Below, piece by piece: positions 9,432 to 18,268 of a stretch of 40,268 nucleotides of DNA. The translations under genes were made by a program, and so were the position numbers. The stretch is from NCBI GenBank assembly GCA_003427395.1, contig BFEA01000306.1, positions 1,757,235 to 1,797,502 on the forward strand. Reading direction: 5' to 3'. Position 1 is the first letter of the stretch. Each line of letters opens with the position of its first letter. This DNA is from Chara braunii. Its lineage: Eukaryota; Streptophyta; Charophyceae; Charales; Characeae. Below the pieces are notes generated by a model that searched no databases, was not told the origin of the DNA, and saw only the letters and a program-made list of their open reading frames with translations.

Positions 9432-9683
9432 ATGGATGATTATCCTATGTACTCCTTGCTCGTGGGGTTCTCCTTGTGGGGGACCCTCTGCCTGTTTCTC
9501 TTCTACTTCGGCTTTTGGCGGACCCTTACCTGCAGAGTCACAACAAGGGGTGGTACAAGGATTTCCGTTATTACCCAGATGGGAAAATACCTTAGTTGGT
9601 TAGAGTGTTGGTCTGTCACGCCAGAATTTGCGGGTTCAAATCCCGTTTTTCCCGGGAGGTGGCTAAAGGCATTTGTTTGCTAA
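9432..9683 (+). CDS. Hypothetical small open frame with one membrane-like segment
   Basis: An 83-codon frame from ATG 9432, whose context CACCATGGAT has Cys at -3 and Gly-coding G at +4. Residues about 5-28 (YPMYSLLVGFSLWGTLCLFL and on to FYFGFW) are strongly hydrophobic and would fit a single transmembrane helix. The rest is unremarkable and reads straight through the tRNA-Asp sequence, so the C-terminal half cannot be a real conserved protein. If anything here is genuine it is the first 35-40 codons, possibly an exon or a broken gene. I recognise no family. Confidence 0.2.
   Translation: MDDYPMYSLLVGFSLWGTLCLFLFYFGFWRTLTCRVTTRGGTRISVITQMGKYLSWLECWSVTPEFAGSNPVFPGRWLKAFVC
9581..9654 (+). tRNA. 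trnD: tRNA-Asp(GUC), organellar type, probably an inserted fragment
   Basis: A 74-nt cloverleaf folds by hand. Acceptor GGGAAAA pairs with TTTTCCC, 7 of 7. The D arm is CCTT/GAGT with a C-T mismatch at 10-25. The anticodon stem is TTGGT/GCCAG (G-T pairs included) with loop CTGTCAC and anticodon GTC. The T arm is GCGGG/CCCGT with loop TTCAAAT, and the discriminator is G. It is unlike the eukaryotic nuclear tRNA-Asp I know, and its AT-rich acceptor and GTTGGTTA D loop fit a bacterial or organellar tRNA. No CCA is encoded. I infer a mitochondrial or plastid insertion; a functional nuclear gene is unlikely. The D-stem mismatch suggests decay. Confidence 0.8.
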
Positions 9684-9786
9684 ATCAACATACAACAAGA
9701 TGGAGTTATCGGTTCAAGTTTGATCCTCTCCAACTTCCCCGTGAGCCCACGTAGCTCACGTGGTATAGCTCGCACGAGGAGGGTGT

Positions 9787-10890
9787 CGTAGAAGGTGCCA
9801 AGATAGCCGCTCCCAAGGAAGAGGAGGCACAATCGCATCGTGAGCGAGTAAACGTCAACTTCCCTGAACCAGGTGCGAAAAAGGGAGAGGACATTGATAA
9901 TTGGGAATCCAATATCAAATCCCATTTGCATTTGCAGGATATCGCCCCAAAGAATCACATCCTCGAAGCCTTCCAAGCCCTGGAGGAAGAAGCGGCCGGT
10001 TTTTTTAGGTCGCTTGCACGCGCTACCTAATGTGACAATGACATGGTCACATACTCCTCCATTACTAACCTGAGTGAATTTTTGTCCACAGACGTCACTA
10101 GGCGCATTAGGCGTCTAACAAACTCCAAACAATCCACACGCAACAATGGATGAGAGCAATTGCACTCAAGGCCACTATAGATGAGCTTGTCGCTATCCTT
10201 GGACATGGGGTCATTGAGACCCAATTTGTCCATCTGTTCTACCGCACCATGCCTGAATTCACCAGAAGCAATAGCCTGACATGACATATCAAACGTTAAG
10301 TTGCGAGGTTGTTGCGTTTGAGGCCCAGTCTGCACCAGTAACCACTTTCTGGCACAACGACCTTGCTAAGGGCAAAAAGTGGAAGGGCCAGACCATCACG
10401 AACCAAGTTAAGGCTAGGGATAGTCTTATCCTTACTTTAGAAGAGGGTGGTATGGAAGAGGTCCCTTACAATGAGATAGACTGAGGCCTAGACGAGTCAG
10501 ACAGTAGTGCAGCTTAGGGGAGTACCTATGCTGTTGTCGCGGCTGGAGGGAGGTCGCAAGGTGGTGGAAGGGGCCAAGGCGTTGGTGGTTGAGGACATGG
10601 CGGGCAAGGGGTTGACAGCAGAGGAAACCACCAAGCGGGTGGCAGGGGTCAAGGTCCCCCGTCTAGCCGTCCTCATTCTGAGCGATCACCTCCTAGAGGG
10701 GGTGGTTGGCACCCTGAACAGCCTGAGGGCCGGCCTTGGGAAATGTTGGGCATTGAGCAAACTGATTGGCAGAAAAGGATAGACGAGTTTCGATGCGTTT
10801 TCTGTGGTGACCCTGGGCACATCATCATGTGGAAGGGGCCCGACGAGCTGTTGTCGCGACGAGTTGCTGTTGAGGCAGCCAAAGGCAACC
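9787..10890 (+). pseudogene. Element C gag remnant with a mutated zinc knuckle
   Basis: An open piece at 9787-10029 reads as a gag core start (FPEPGAKKGEDIDNWESNIK, then LEAFQALEEEAAGFFRSL). Further pieces follow at about 10142-10281 (QWMRAIALKATIDELVAIL) and 10281-10484 (gag spacer) in other frames. A Gly/Arg/Gln-rich region around 10550-10660 leads to a nucleocapsid knuckle at 10794-10835. This reads CVFCGDPGHIIMWK: C-x2-C-x4-H is kept, but the last Cys is Lys. Frame changes and stops make it non-functional. The 5' end is uncertain because no LTR or PBS was found for C. Confidence 0.75.
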
Positions 10891-11119
10891 GCTGATAGGG
10901 GTAGCAACTGCCCTTACCTCTAGATCACGTGGAAATGAGTGCGCGCACCAAGTAAAAATTTCCACTCCATGTGTGTCTACGACAGAGGTTGCTGGCCAGC
11001 GGCTAGTTAGCTGTCCAAAGACTGCTTGTGTTGTCTCTCTAGGCGCTTCCCTCACAGGCTTGGCAGAAGAATTGAAGGAGCGAATGTCCGCCTGGGCCAA
11101 GATGAAGAAATAAGGTAAA

Positions 11120-14100
11120 GGATAGTTGTTGATAGCAAATGTAGAGATTTTTAGAAGTAGAGTACGGCCCCTTATAGATAATGGGGCCACGAGTAGCTAT
11201 ACTAGCCGTAAAGCGCTGAAGAAATTAAAGTTAGAAGAACCTGTTGTCGGCATCCTCGCTGATAATCGCACAATGTGAATCGAGAAGTACGTCGAGGGAG
11301 TCCAGTCGTATTTTCGCCTAGAGGCAGATGGGAAGGTAGAAAGTTCTCCATTCCCTGACTCTCCTCGTTGAAGATGATCTCCCATTCAATATGGTATTAA
11401 GAATGGATTGGGGAGAGGCAGCAGGAGCCACACTGCATTTGTGTGAGCACTGGTGTAGGCTTCTTGGTCCTTCAGGTGGCGTCAAGAAGACCCGCCTGTT
11501 CCATGTGTCACGAGTAGACAACTCCTTGGCAGATTGCTATCTCAGTGCTCCTGCATTTGTGCGATTAGTTAAGGAGTAGTTAGAGGATCAGGTTTTTGTA
11601 GCCTATGTTAGGCCAGTTACTGGGCCTAAGAAAGAGGAAGTGACCAATCCCATTATTGCCAAGTTGTTGGAAGAGTACGCAGATTTGTCAGAACCTCCTT
11701 CAGGAGTAGTTTCGCACCCCATCCAACATCGCATTGAGATAGAGCCTGACAATAGAACTCCCAAAAGAGCAGTATATAAAATGTCTCCTAAGGAGTTGTA
11801 AGAGTTGTGCAAGCAGTTAGGCGGGCTCCTCGATAAGGGTTGGATTGGGCCCATTTTATCTCCAGTTGGAGCACCTGTTCTCTTCGTCCCTAAGAAAGAG
11901 GGAGAGTTAAGAATGCGCATTGACTACAGGGGTCTGAACGTTGTTACGATCAAGAATGCAGAACCACTGCCCCGAATAGATGATCTGTTTGATCGGGTGC
12001 AGGGCCGGAAGTACTTTACCAAGATAGATTTAAAGTTGGGGTACCATCAGATTGAGGTTCACCCTGATGATCAGTACAAGATTGCGTTTCGGACCAGGTA
12101 TGGGCATTACGAGATCATTGTGATGCCCTTTTGACGAACTAATGCACCAACCACTTTTCAGCGTTGTATGAACGATTTGTTTAGGTCGTGGCTAGATAGA
12201 TTTGTAGTATATTTAAACGATATATTAATCTTTAGCAAGACCCTCCAGGAGCATCAGGCTCATCTGAGATCTTGGAGTTGTGCGAGGCAAACTTCAAGAT
12301 CAATGCGAAGAAGTGTGAGTGGACCAGGATCGAAATCCTTTACTTGGGCCACATTTTAGATGGAGATGGCATAATACCTGAGAACAACAAAATTGCAGCG
12401 ATTAGAGATTGGCCAACTCGTCGTACACTCACCGAGTTGAGATTGTTCCTAGGATTGGCCAATGACTACTGAAAGTTCGTTAGAAACTTTTCTGTCGTCG
12501 CTGCTCACCTTCGCAGACTGCTAAAGAAAGAGGTAATCTGGAAATGTGATCAAGATCACATGGCCTCGAAGAAATTAAAGGGGGCCTTGATAAAGTACCC
12601 AGTCCTCAAGGTAGCTGACCCATCCTACTACGGACGGAAGTCAGTATGGCATTGGTGTTGTGCTGCAACAAGATGATGGCAATGGGTAGAGACCCGTAGA
12701 ATTCATGTCTGTTAGGTTACCGTCAAAAAAGGTAGCAGCCTCCACTTATGAGAGAGAACTCTACGCTCTCACACAAGCGTTAGATCACTGTTGACACTAC
12801 TTGCTTCGGAGGCACTTCAAACTCTATTCAGACCACAAGACACGCAGGTGGCTGAAGATGCAAGCCAAGATGACACCTAAGCTTGCTAGGTGGGTTGAAG
12901 AAATAGATCAGTTTGATTTCGAGCTCAAACCCGTTAAAAGGGGAATACAACGTGGTTGCAGATGCTCTCAGTAGAAGAGCTGATTACTTCGGAGCAATCG
13001 TTCACTATCTCGATATAGGATCCGACTTAAAGCAAAAGGTTAGAGATGCGTATGCTTCGGACCCTATCTACAGTGATCTCCTCAAGAGAGTAAGAGAGCC
13101 CCCAAAGAGTGAACCTGATTATTGCACCACGAACGGGTTACTGTTTGAGAAGATAAACGTCGTAGATAGGCTATGCATTCCCAATAGTGAAGAGATCCGG
13201 AGTCTGATCTTAGTGGAATGTCACGAAACCGAAGGGCACTATGGTTGGCAAAAGACATTAGCCAACCTGACACGTGCCTACACATGGCCTGGCATGAAAG
13301 CTGACTGTATAGAGTACGTGTGCAGTGGTAAGGTATGTCAGCGCAACAAAACTATGACGCGAACCGGAGAGTCTGTGTCCATCGATTTTATGGATGTTGG
13401 GGTCAGGAGTAGGCATGTCAAGCAATAGCCAAGTCATGGTCATAATAGATCACTTTAGTAAGTATGCAATTTTTGTTCCTTTGCCTTCTGAGGTACGTAC
13501 AAAATTAGTTATAGAGAAGTTTTTCGATTCCTGGGTAAGTGAACATGGTATTCCGTTATCCATAGTTAGTGATAAGGATGCACAATTTACTAGTCAGCAC
13601 TGGCAAGAAATTATGCGAGTCTATGGCTCAAAGTTGTTGATATCATCCAACCGTCATCTAGAGACCAACGACCGGATTGAACATATGAATAAGATCCTAC
13701 AGCAGATACTCAGGATGTATGTTAGACCGGATCAAATTAACTGGGATGAGATGCTTTTAAAGGTAGCTAGCGCCTACAACAATAGTGTCCATCTAGCTAC
13801 CTACCAGACTCCTAACGAATTGCACAAGTCCTTTAGACCACGCAGACCGTTTGAAGGACTGAACTGTGACCAAATGGAAAGGCTGTCACCCGGAATTAGA
13901 GAGTTTGCATCACAGCATGAGAAGGAAATTGCATGAGTGACCGACAATTTGAGAAAGGCTCAACACAGAATGATAGAGCACACTAACAAGCATCGTCGGT
14001 CATCGCAGTTGCAGGTAGGAGACTTAGTTTGGGTCAAGTCCAAGGAGTTCGCCCCAGAAGGGGACGGTGGCCTATCCTAGAAGTGAAAGGTGGAGAGGAT

Positions 14101-14396
14101 GGACCTTCTTACACGGTAGAGATTTTACCACACCTCCACACATACCATTTTTCCATGCGTCCAAGTTATTACCTTGTGTCATGGATGGCACATACGACAT
14201 AGATCGGATTGTAGAAGCGGATGTGTTCAGAACCGGAGGTAGAGGTCGTCCACAGAAGCAGCATAAAGTCAGGTTTGCTTATCAAGAACCAAAGGACATT
14301 CGATGGTTCACAAGAACTGAACTTTTAGAGATGGCTTCCGACATAGTCCATGCCTATGACAGAGAAAAGATGGGCAAAGGTCCTATCTTGCACTAA
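11120..14396 (+). pseudogene. Element C pol remnant: protease, RT, RNase H, integrase, chromodomain-like tail
   Basis: Protease carries LIDNGATSSYTS (DNG at 11177-11185, Asn for Ser/Thr). One frame then runs from about 11370 to 12360 with stops at 11577, 11801 and 12132. It holds the protease end (LPFNMVL), RT fingers (GAPVLFVPK) and the RT palm with YLND at 12210-12221 instead of YLDD. The thumb ([13 protein letters not shown]) and RNase H (STYERELYALTQA; LYSDHKT) follow with frame changes. Integrase has the HHCC region (ECHETEGHYGWQK; VCSGKVCQR), then D (SIDFMD), D (VSDKDAQFTS) and E (ETNDRIEHMNK). A linker between HHCC and the core is lost near 13360. The tail (14180-14393) resembles a chromodomain (DIDRIVEAD; IRWFTRTELLEMA). 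Not functional. Confidence 0.9.
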
Positions 14397-14921
14397 GGTA
14401 TTCTCGGAGGACCTCAAATTTAGACCGGCAGGAGTGAAACGGTTTTCACCTATTACGGTGACAGATGCGGTACCCAGGGCTCGATCCCTAGACCTCCCCT
14501 TCACCCGTGTACAGTACCCCGTTGACCCGTGTATTTGAACCCGTTACCTGTTTCCTGAAAGTCGGTAGGTTCGCCTGTTGTATGTAGTGCGGTCATAGGG
14601 GTTTGACCCGTAAACCTTAGACATCATAGGTGTACTATAGGTCGTAGCTGCTACAGTTCCGGAGGGTCAAGACTTGGACCTTCTAGAAGCTCTGGAACTG
14701 GCTTTTCGTGAGTCTTAGGAGTCAGTCCGCGACTGAGCCAGCGAGGGGCAGTCCTAGCATAGTCAGCAAAGGGCAGTCCCAGTCCTATCTAGTCTAGTCA
14801 GCGGTACCCAGTTCCAAGTTGCACTTCGTTCAGTCAGCAAGTACCATGTGGGATTGTGCACACCTCGGGCCCAGGGTCCGAGGGCAGACCTACGACAATC
14901 CGAAGTATAAATAAACAGGCA
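14397..14921 (+). other. Gene-free, U3-like stretch ending in a TATA box
   Basis: No coding similarity. It follows the stop of element C pol and leads into repeat R copy 2, with TATAAATAA at 14906-14914. It holds short repeated words (AGTCAGC/AGTCCTAG around 14730-14850; CACCCGTG and GACCCGTG around 14505-14535 and 14605). It is a candidate U3 of an LTR, either the C 3' LTR or the F 5' LTR; no second copy allows a decision. Confidence 0.45.
14906..14914 (+). promoter_or_regulatory. TATA box upstream of repeat R copy 2
   Basis: TATAAATAA. The expected transcription start, 25-32 bases after its first T, falls at about 14931-14938, where the sequence shared with the truncated R copy 1 begins. 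Confidence 0.6.
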
Positions 14922-15369
14922 GCGTCAAGTGATTCATTCATTCATTATGCCTGGGAGCCGTGTGGAAGCGTTGTCGGAGCGTCTTGTGCTACGAAGGTCT
15001 GCAAGTGCCCAAAGCAGAAGAGGGCTAAGAGGAGAAAGACGCGGCCATAGCCGCAAGATGGCATAGGGGTTAGACGACAGCCGCCATAGCTACCACGTAG
15101 GACAAGTTAGTGTGTATGTGTAGAGTGGGAGTGTGTGCGGGACATCCAAGGTGATCCGAGAGTGCGAGTGTGTGTGCGAATAAGTTGCTGGTGGACATAG
15201 TTAATCGGGTGGGAATCTTTGCCTGGCGCTCTGCGTCATAGCCATCAAAGACAAGTTTGAATTTGAGTTGTGTTCCTGGCCACTTCACATCTTTGAGCTC
15301 TGTGTGGGGGTTGTGCACCAATTGTTCGTCATCTGTTTGCATGCCTGTTGAAGCGAGAGTGAGACAAGC
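14922..15369 (+). repeat. Repeat R, copy 2
   Basis: 448 bases aligned by eye to 7790-8238. Right after the common end (GAGACAAGC) the sequence changes to the group II intron-like fragment. Because a TATA box precedes it and an LTR end with PBS follows at 15838-15851, R is probably the R/U5 part of an LTR, here the 5' LTR of element F, disrupted by the intron fragment. Confidence 0.8.
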
Positions 15370-15599
15370 CTTATTGCACCTGCAGTTGAAGAGGGATTCA
15401 AACATTAATTGTGGTTCAAGGCAACTTGAGTTGGAGAGCCGTGTGATGGGTGACCATCTCGCACGGTTCGGAGAGCACTTGTTACGACCATATAGGCTTG
15501 ACTCTTTCTTCGAGCCTAGCGGTGGAACTCTTGACTGCATTCGTGTGTTAATGAAATTATGTACCCGTAAAAAATGGTTGGGACCTCCTGGCCATTCAA
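15370..15599 (+). mobile_element. Organelle-like insertion with the 3' end of a group II intron
   Basis: Begins exactly where repeat R ends. It contains a perfect group II domain V (listed separately). Downstream, a possible domain VI pairs AGAGCA with TTG-A-CTCT and leaves a bulged A near 15512. Beyond that may be organellar exon or intergenic sequence: the frame at 15481-15626 reads through GTLDCIRVLMKL and KKWLGPPGH, but I could not name the gene. The right end is a guess, placed before the ATT run at about 15600. Mitochondrial or plastid DNA inserted into the nucleus is the simplest explanation. Confidence 0.6.
15436..15469 (+). ncRNA. Group II intron domain V
   Basis: Exactly 34 nt, the usual length. 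Lower stem GAGCCGTGT/GCACGGTTC has nine pairs (two G-T). The upper stem is GATGG/CCATC with GNRA tetraloop GTGA. A two-base bulge (TC) lies on the 3' strand, and the catalytic triad AGC is at 15437-15439. This is the most conserved part of group II introns, the active site for splicing. No intron-encoded protein is present nearby, so this is a fragment. Confidence 0.88.
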
Positions 15600-15838
15600 C
15601 ATTATTATTATTATTTCTTGTTTGAATAAGAGGGGAGGAGATAAGGAGGAGAGTGGTTGGCGAAGAAGAAGGGAATTATCGTTGCTCTTTGCTGGTGTAC
15701 ATCATCATATTTTTTTTCTTTTTTTTTTCTTCTTCTTGTTCTTTCCCTCTCTCTCCTCTCAAGTTCATTCATTTCTTTTCGCAATTGGACGACATTGTAG
15801 TTTCTCATGAATGTGTACTTGGAAATTGGATTATAACA
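15600..15838 (+). mobile_element. 3' end of the element F 5' LTR
   Basis: Ends in ATAACA at 15833-15838, followed by one base and a PBS. It contains an ATT microsatellite (15600-15617), a pyrimidine-rich run (TTTTTTTTCTT, 15710-15760) and no coding similarity. The start of the LTR is probably upstream of repeat R copy 2, with the intron fragment inserted within it. Confidence 0.5.
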
Positions 15839-15839
15839 T

Positions 15840-15851
15840 TGGTATCGGAGC
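15840..15851 (+). promoter_or_regulatory. Primer-binding site of element F
   Basis: TGGTATCGGAGC, identical to the B site and complementary to an initiator tRNA-Met 3' end except perhaps one base. Confidence 0.85.
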
Positions 15852-15893
15852 GGATTCTACCACTTAGGGTTAGGGCTGGAAGTTGAGGTAACT

Positions 15894-16121
15894 GGGGCAG
15901 CTTGGTTAAGCGAAGCTGCCCCGACCTGGTTAGGTTATGTTGGGTTCGCATTGGGCCTAACCAGGTTGCTTGAGAGTAAGTTTGGGGTGGTGAGACATTT
16001 CGTGGAGACTTCATGCAACAATTAGAGAGGCCACAGTGAGAGGCACTTGCACCTAGAATCTGATTCAAGGGAGACACTTGGCGACTTTAGAGCTTCCCTC
16101 AAGTAGGTGAGCTTGAGGGAA
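15894..16121 (+). promoter_or_regulatory. Three perfect hairpins in the F leader
   Basis: Hairpin 1: GGGGCAGCTT (15894-15903) with AAGCTGCCCC (15913-15922), loop 9. Hairpin 2: ACCTGGTTAGG (15924-15934) with CCTAACCAGGT (15956-15966), loop 21. Hairpin 3: TTCCCTCAAG (16094-16103) with CTTGAGGGAA (16112-16121), loop 8. All stems have no mismatch. They start 43 bases after the PBS, the position where retroelement RNAs carry dimerisation and packaging signals; that role is inference. Confidence 0.75.
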
Positions 16122-17209
16122 AGCAGCCATTATGCATCTACGGACTGCAAGTTGCTCCTTTGTTCTTCAACATTGGCGGGGGATCCGGCGTTGCACTTTG
16201 GTGTTGGAGTCAGACCCTCTTAGTAGATAGGACACTAGTGTAGGGGTTGCGTTAAGGGGGTGAGGAGGACCATATGAGAGGTAGGTGAGTTTTATTCAAC
16301 TCGAAGCTCAAGCCACTCAGGTAACTGCCATGCACCTATGGGATGCCCATGTATGTGTGTGCATGGTATTGATTGCCCTGTTAGGGTTACTCTGGGTCTC
16401 TTTTCCTACTCCTTTGTGGTCTTGATTGTGAGCATGAGTATGCAAATTGTTTTCTCACCTGATGGATGAAGAGTTGAGGTATCTTGCTTTGGAGACCATA
16501 TCTTTCTATAGTGCATTGTCTTTTTGTCTCTGAACGGATGTAGATTGTAGGTTTTCTCCGAAGTTGAAATTCGTTTTCCAATTCGGTAGAGGCAGAAAGT
16601 AGGTCCATCTGCGACTCTTCTTGGTTGGGACTTGGTCACGGCCTATTTGGGACCTTTTGGGTACCTAGTGGGAGCAGGCCCAAGCAAGAAGAGCCCCTTA
16701 GGCCCAAATCTGCTTGACGCTAGATCATACTTTTTATGTCTAGGACAATTTCGTTCTTTGGTTTGAGCACTCGTTGTTGAGGTGATCTCGGTTGCGATAT
16801 TGTCTACTTTTACCACAGAGTCCGTAGCTTGACTCACACCTTATACACCACTCAATTCTCCATTGATGCATGTTGTCACTCATTGTCTGATTTGTTTTAC
16901 GTTCATGGAAGTGGTTAGATTGGACTCAGAGGGATCTCGTATTGGGATTGGTTAGGCTGAGTTGTTGGATCAAACTCTCATTGAATTCTTACTTTATTGT
17001 TTTGGTTGCTCTCTAGCCCAAATGTAATGCCGGTCCGACTAGGACTTCTATCTTCTCGCTCTTTGAGCTTTTCAGTTTGTTTCTTTTTTTGAGTTCATAT
17101 TTCGCTGCCCGTAGAGACTCGTGGATAAAAGGAAGAGAGAGAGCATCCATCTTGAGGGAGTTGCTGAATAATTTTTTGTGATGCCGATTAGAAATCCTGG
17201 TAGTTCTAA

Positions 17210-17213
17210 CATG
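17210..17213 (+). other. Target-site duplication of element D, left copy
   Basis: CATG directly before the D 5' LTR, matching CATG at 26230-26233 after the 3' LTR. Counting the last A of the LTR, the match extends to ACATG, the usual 5-base size. Confidence 0.75.
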
Positions 17214-18253
17214 TGTGAGGAATGAGCCCTCAAGAAGGGGCCTTGCCATGATGTACATGTTCTGGGCTAAGGCCCCAGCAAGCCTCGTGCCCGCCCTAAG
17301 TGAAGGCGGGCCAGCAAATCAACAATAGCCCTCTGTGCATACATTTCACGAAGTGGGGTCCTTACAGTTGCAGCACGCCAATCGGTTGGAGTGCACCGAG
17401 TTTCGGATCTCAGCAAATGCTGAAATGCCCAGGGCCTCTGAGTTAGTTAGGCCCTGGGCTCCTGAACGTGAGGCCGACAATGCACGTTGGGTAAAGAGGC
17501 CGAAAATGCAAAGGGAAATCGGCCCAGTGTCTGAATCTGACCGCAGGCCTGGATGAGAGAGGCACAACTGCATCTCCCGGGGCCCAACTGTATCGGGCTG
17601 AGTTCAGCCTCTGGGCCCCTGTCGCAGACTGAGGGGAGGCCGCCCACATGCTGCATTGGCATATAGGCAAGCAGGACGAGGCAGCAGGGATCTTGGCGAT
17701 TGCGAGCAAGGCTGGCACGCTGCTGCGTTGCATGCATGCTGCGCTGCGCTAAGGCTGAGTGGAGCAGGACAGCGCTAGGCGGTAGGGTGGTGCCTCTGAG
17801 CGCAGGGCGCTGGCGGCCATAGCCGCGCTGCCTGTGTGCGCAGAGGGGTGATGGGCGAAGGTGGTACTTTGGAGGTGAAGGGCGCTGTGTAGGTGACAAG
17901 GGAGAGTGTGGGGAAGATGACACGTACCTGGTGATGGTGGAGGATGACATTGGTGTTGACATCATCACTCGCTGGTAGTCAAGTGGTCTAGTTGCTTTTC
18001 ATTGCTGTAGTTGTAGGATAGCTGTAGAGTAGATAGGGCGCCTGGTGCCATTCACAAGAGAGAGCTACATTTGGGATATGCTGTTGGTGTTGCCCTGTTG
18101 GGCATGGACATTGACTCACGATTCTTCTGTATCAATCTCAATTGGATGGTTACTCGGTTCCATGTGCTATCTGCTTTGGCTTTGAATACTTGGACTTCAG
18201 TGTGATATTGCATTCTGGATTTCTGTGCTTCGTACACACTCATGTTCCTTGCA
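17214..18253 (+). repeat. Element D 5' LTR
   Basis: 1040 bases, TGTGAGG...TTGCA, matching 25106-26229 nearly throughout. It contains inverted repeats near its start: GGGGCCTT/AAGGCCCC, GCCCGCC/GGCGGGC and an 11-bp perfect hairpin at 17427-17459. It has one copy of an 84-base unit that is doubled in the 3' LTR. No strong TATA box; CATATA near 17654 is the best candidate. Confidence 0.93.
17427..17459 (+). promoter_or_regulatory. Perfect 11-bp hairpin in the D LTR
   Basis: GCCCAGGGCCT (17427-17437) and AGGCCCTGGGC (17449-17459) with an 11-base loop. The same hairpin is unchanged at 25319-25351 in the 3' LTR. Confidence 0.85.
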
Positions 18254-18256
18254 ATT

Positions 18257-18268
18257 TGGTATTGGAGC
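18257..18268 (+). promoter_or_regulatory. Primer-binding site of element D
   Basis: TGGTATTGGAGC, three bases (ATT) after the LTR end, one base different from the B and F sites. Initiator tRNA-Met type. Confidence 0.85.

Larger units (their letters stand above)
9787..14396 (+). mobile_element. Element C: Ty3/gypsy chromovirus-type remnant
   Basis: Gag, protease, RT, RNase H, integrase and a chromodomain-like tail follow in chromovirus order on the plus strand. No clear PBS, PPT or paired LTR was found. The leader may start near the 9241 hairpin module, which element D also carries in its leader. Confidence 0.82.
15852..17213 (+). other. Element F leader, interrupted at its end by element D
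   Basis: About 1.36 kb without recognised coding similarity between the F PBS and the D insertion. The first 270 bases hold three perfect hairpins (separate entry). A 64-residue minus-strand frame at 17013-17204 is Lys/Leu rich, but I see no family. On removal of D and one CATG the leader joins the ATG of F gag. Confidence 0.65.

Noticed and set aside
9745-9800. TAGCTCACGTGGTATAGCTC near 9750 resembling a second tRNA D arm
   Set aside because: No anticodon or T arm could be folded behind it. It also forms the inverted repeat GTGAGC/GCTCAC, which explains part of the resemblance.
15481-15626. Frame after domain V considered as a named mitochondrial exon
   Set aside because: I could not match KKWLGPPGH or the preceding residues to a specific organellar protein with confidence, so no gene was named.
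15653-15886. Phe-rich frame across the T-run at 15710-15760
   Set aside because: A product of the pyrimidine-rich tract just before the LTR end; no support as protein.
17447-17968. A 173-codon minus-strand frame in the D 5' LTR with counterparts at 25335-25944
   Set aside because: Its conservation is only that of the LTR pair. The 84-base duplication and frame ends change it in the 3' LTR. High GC content favours long open frames.
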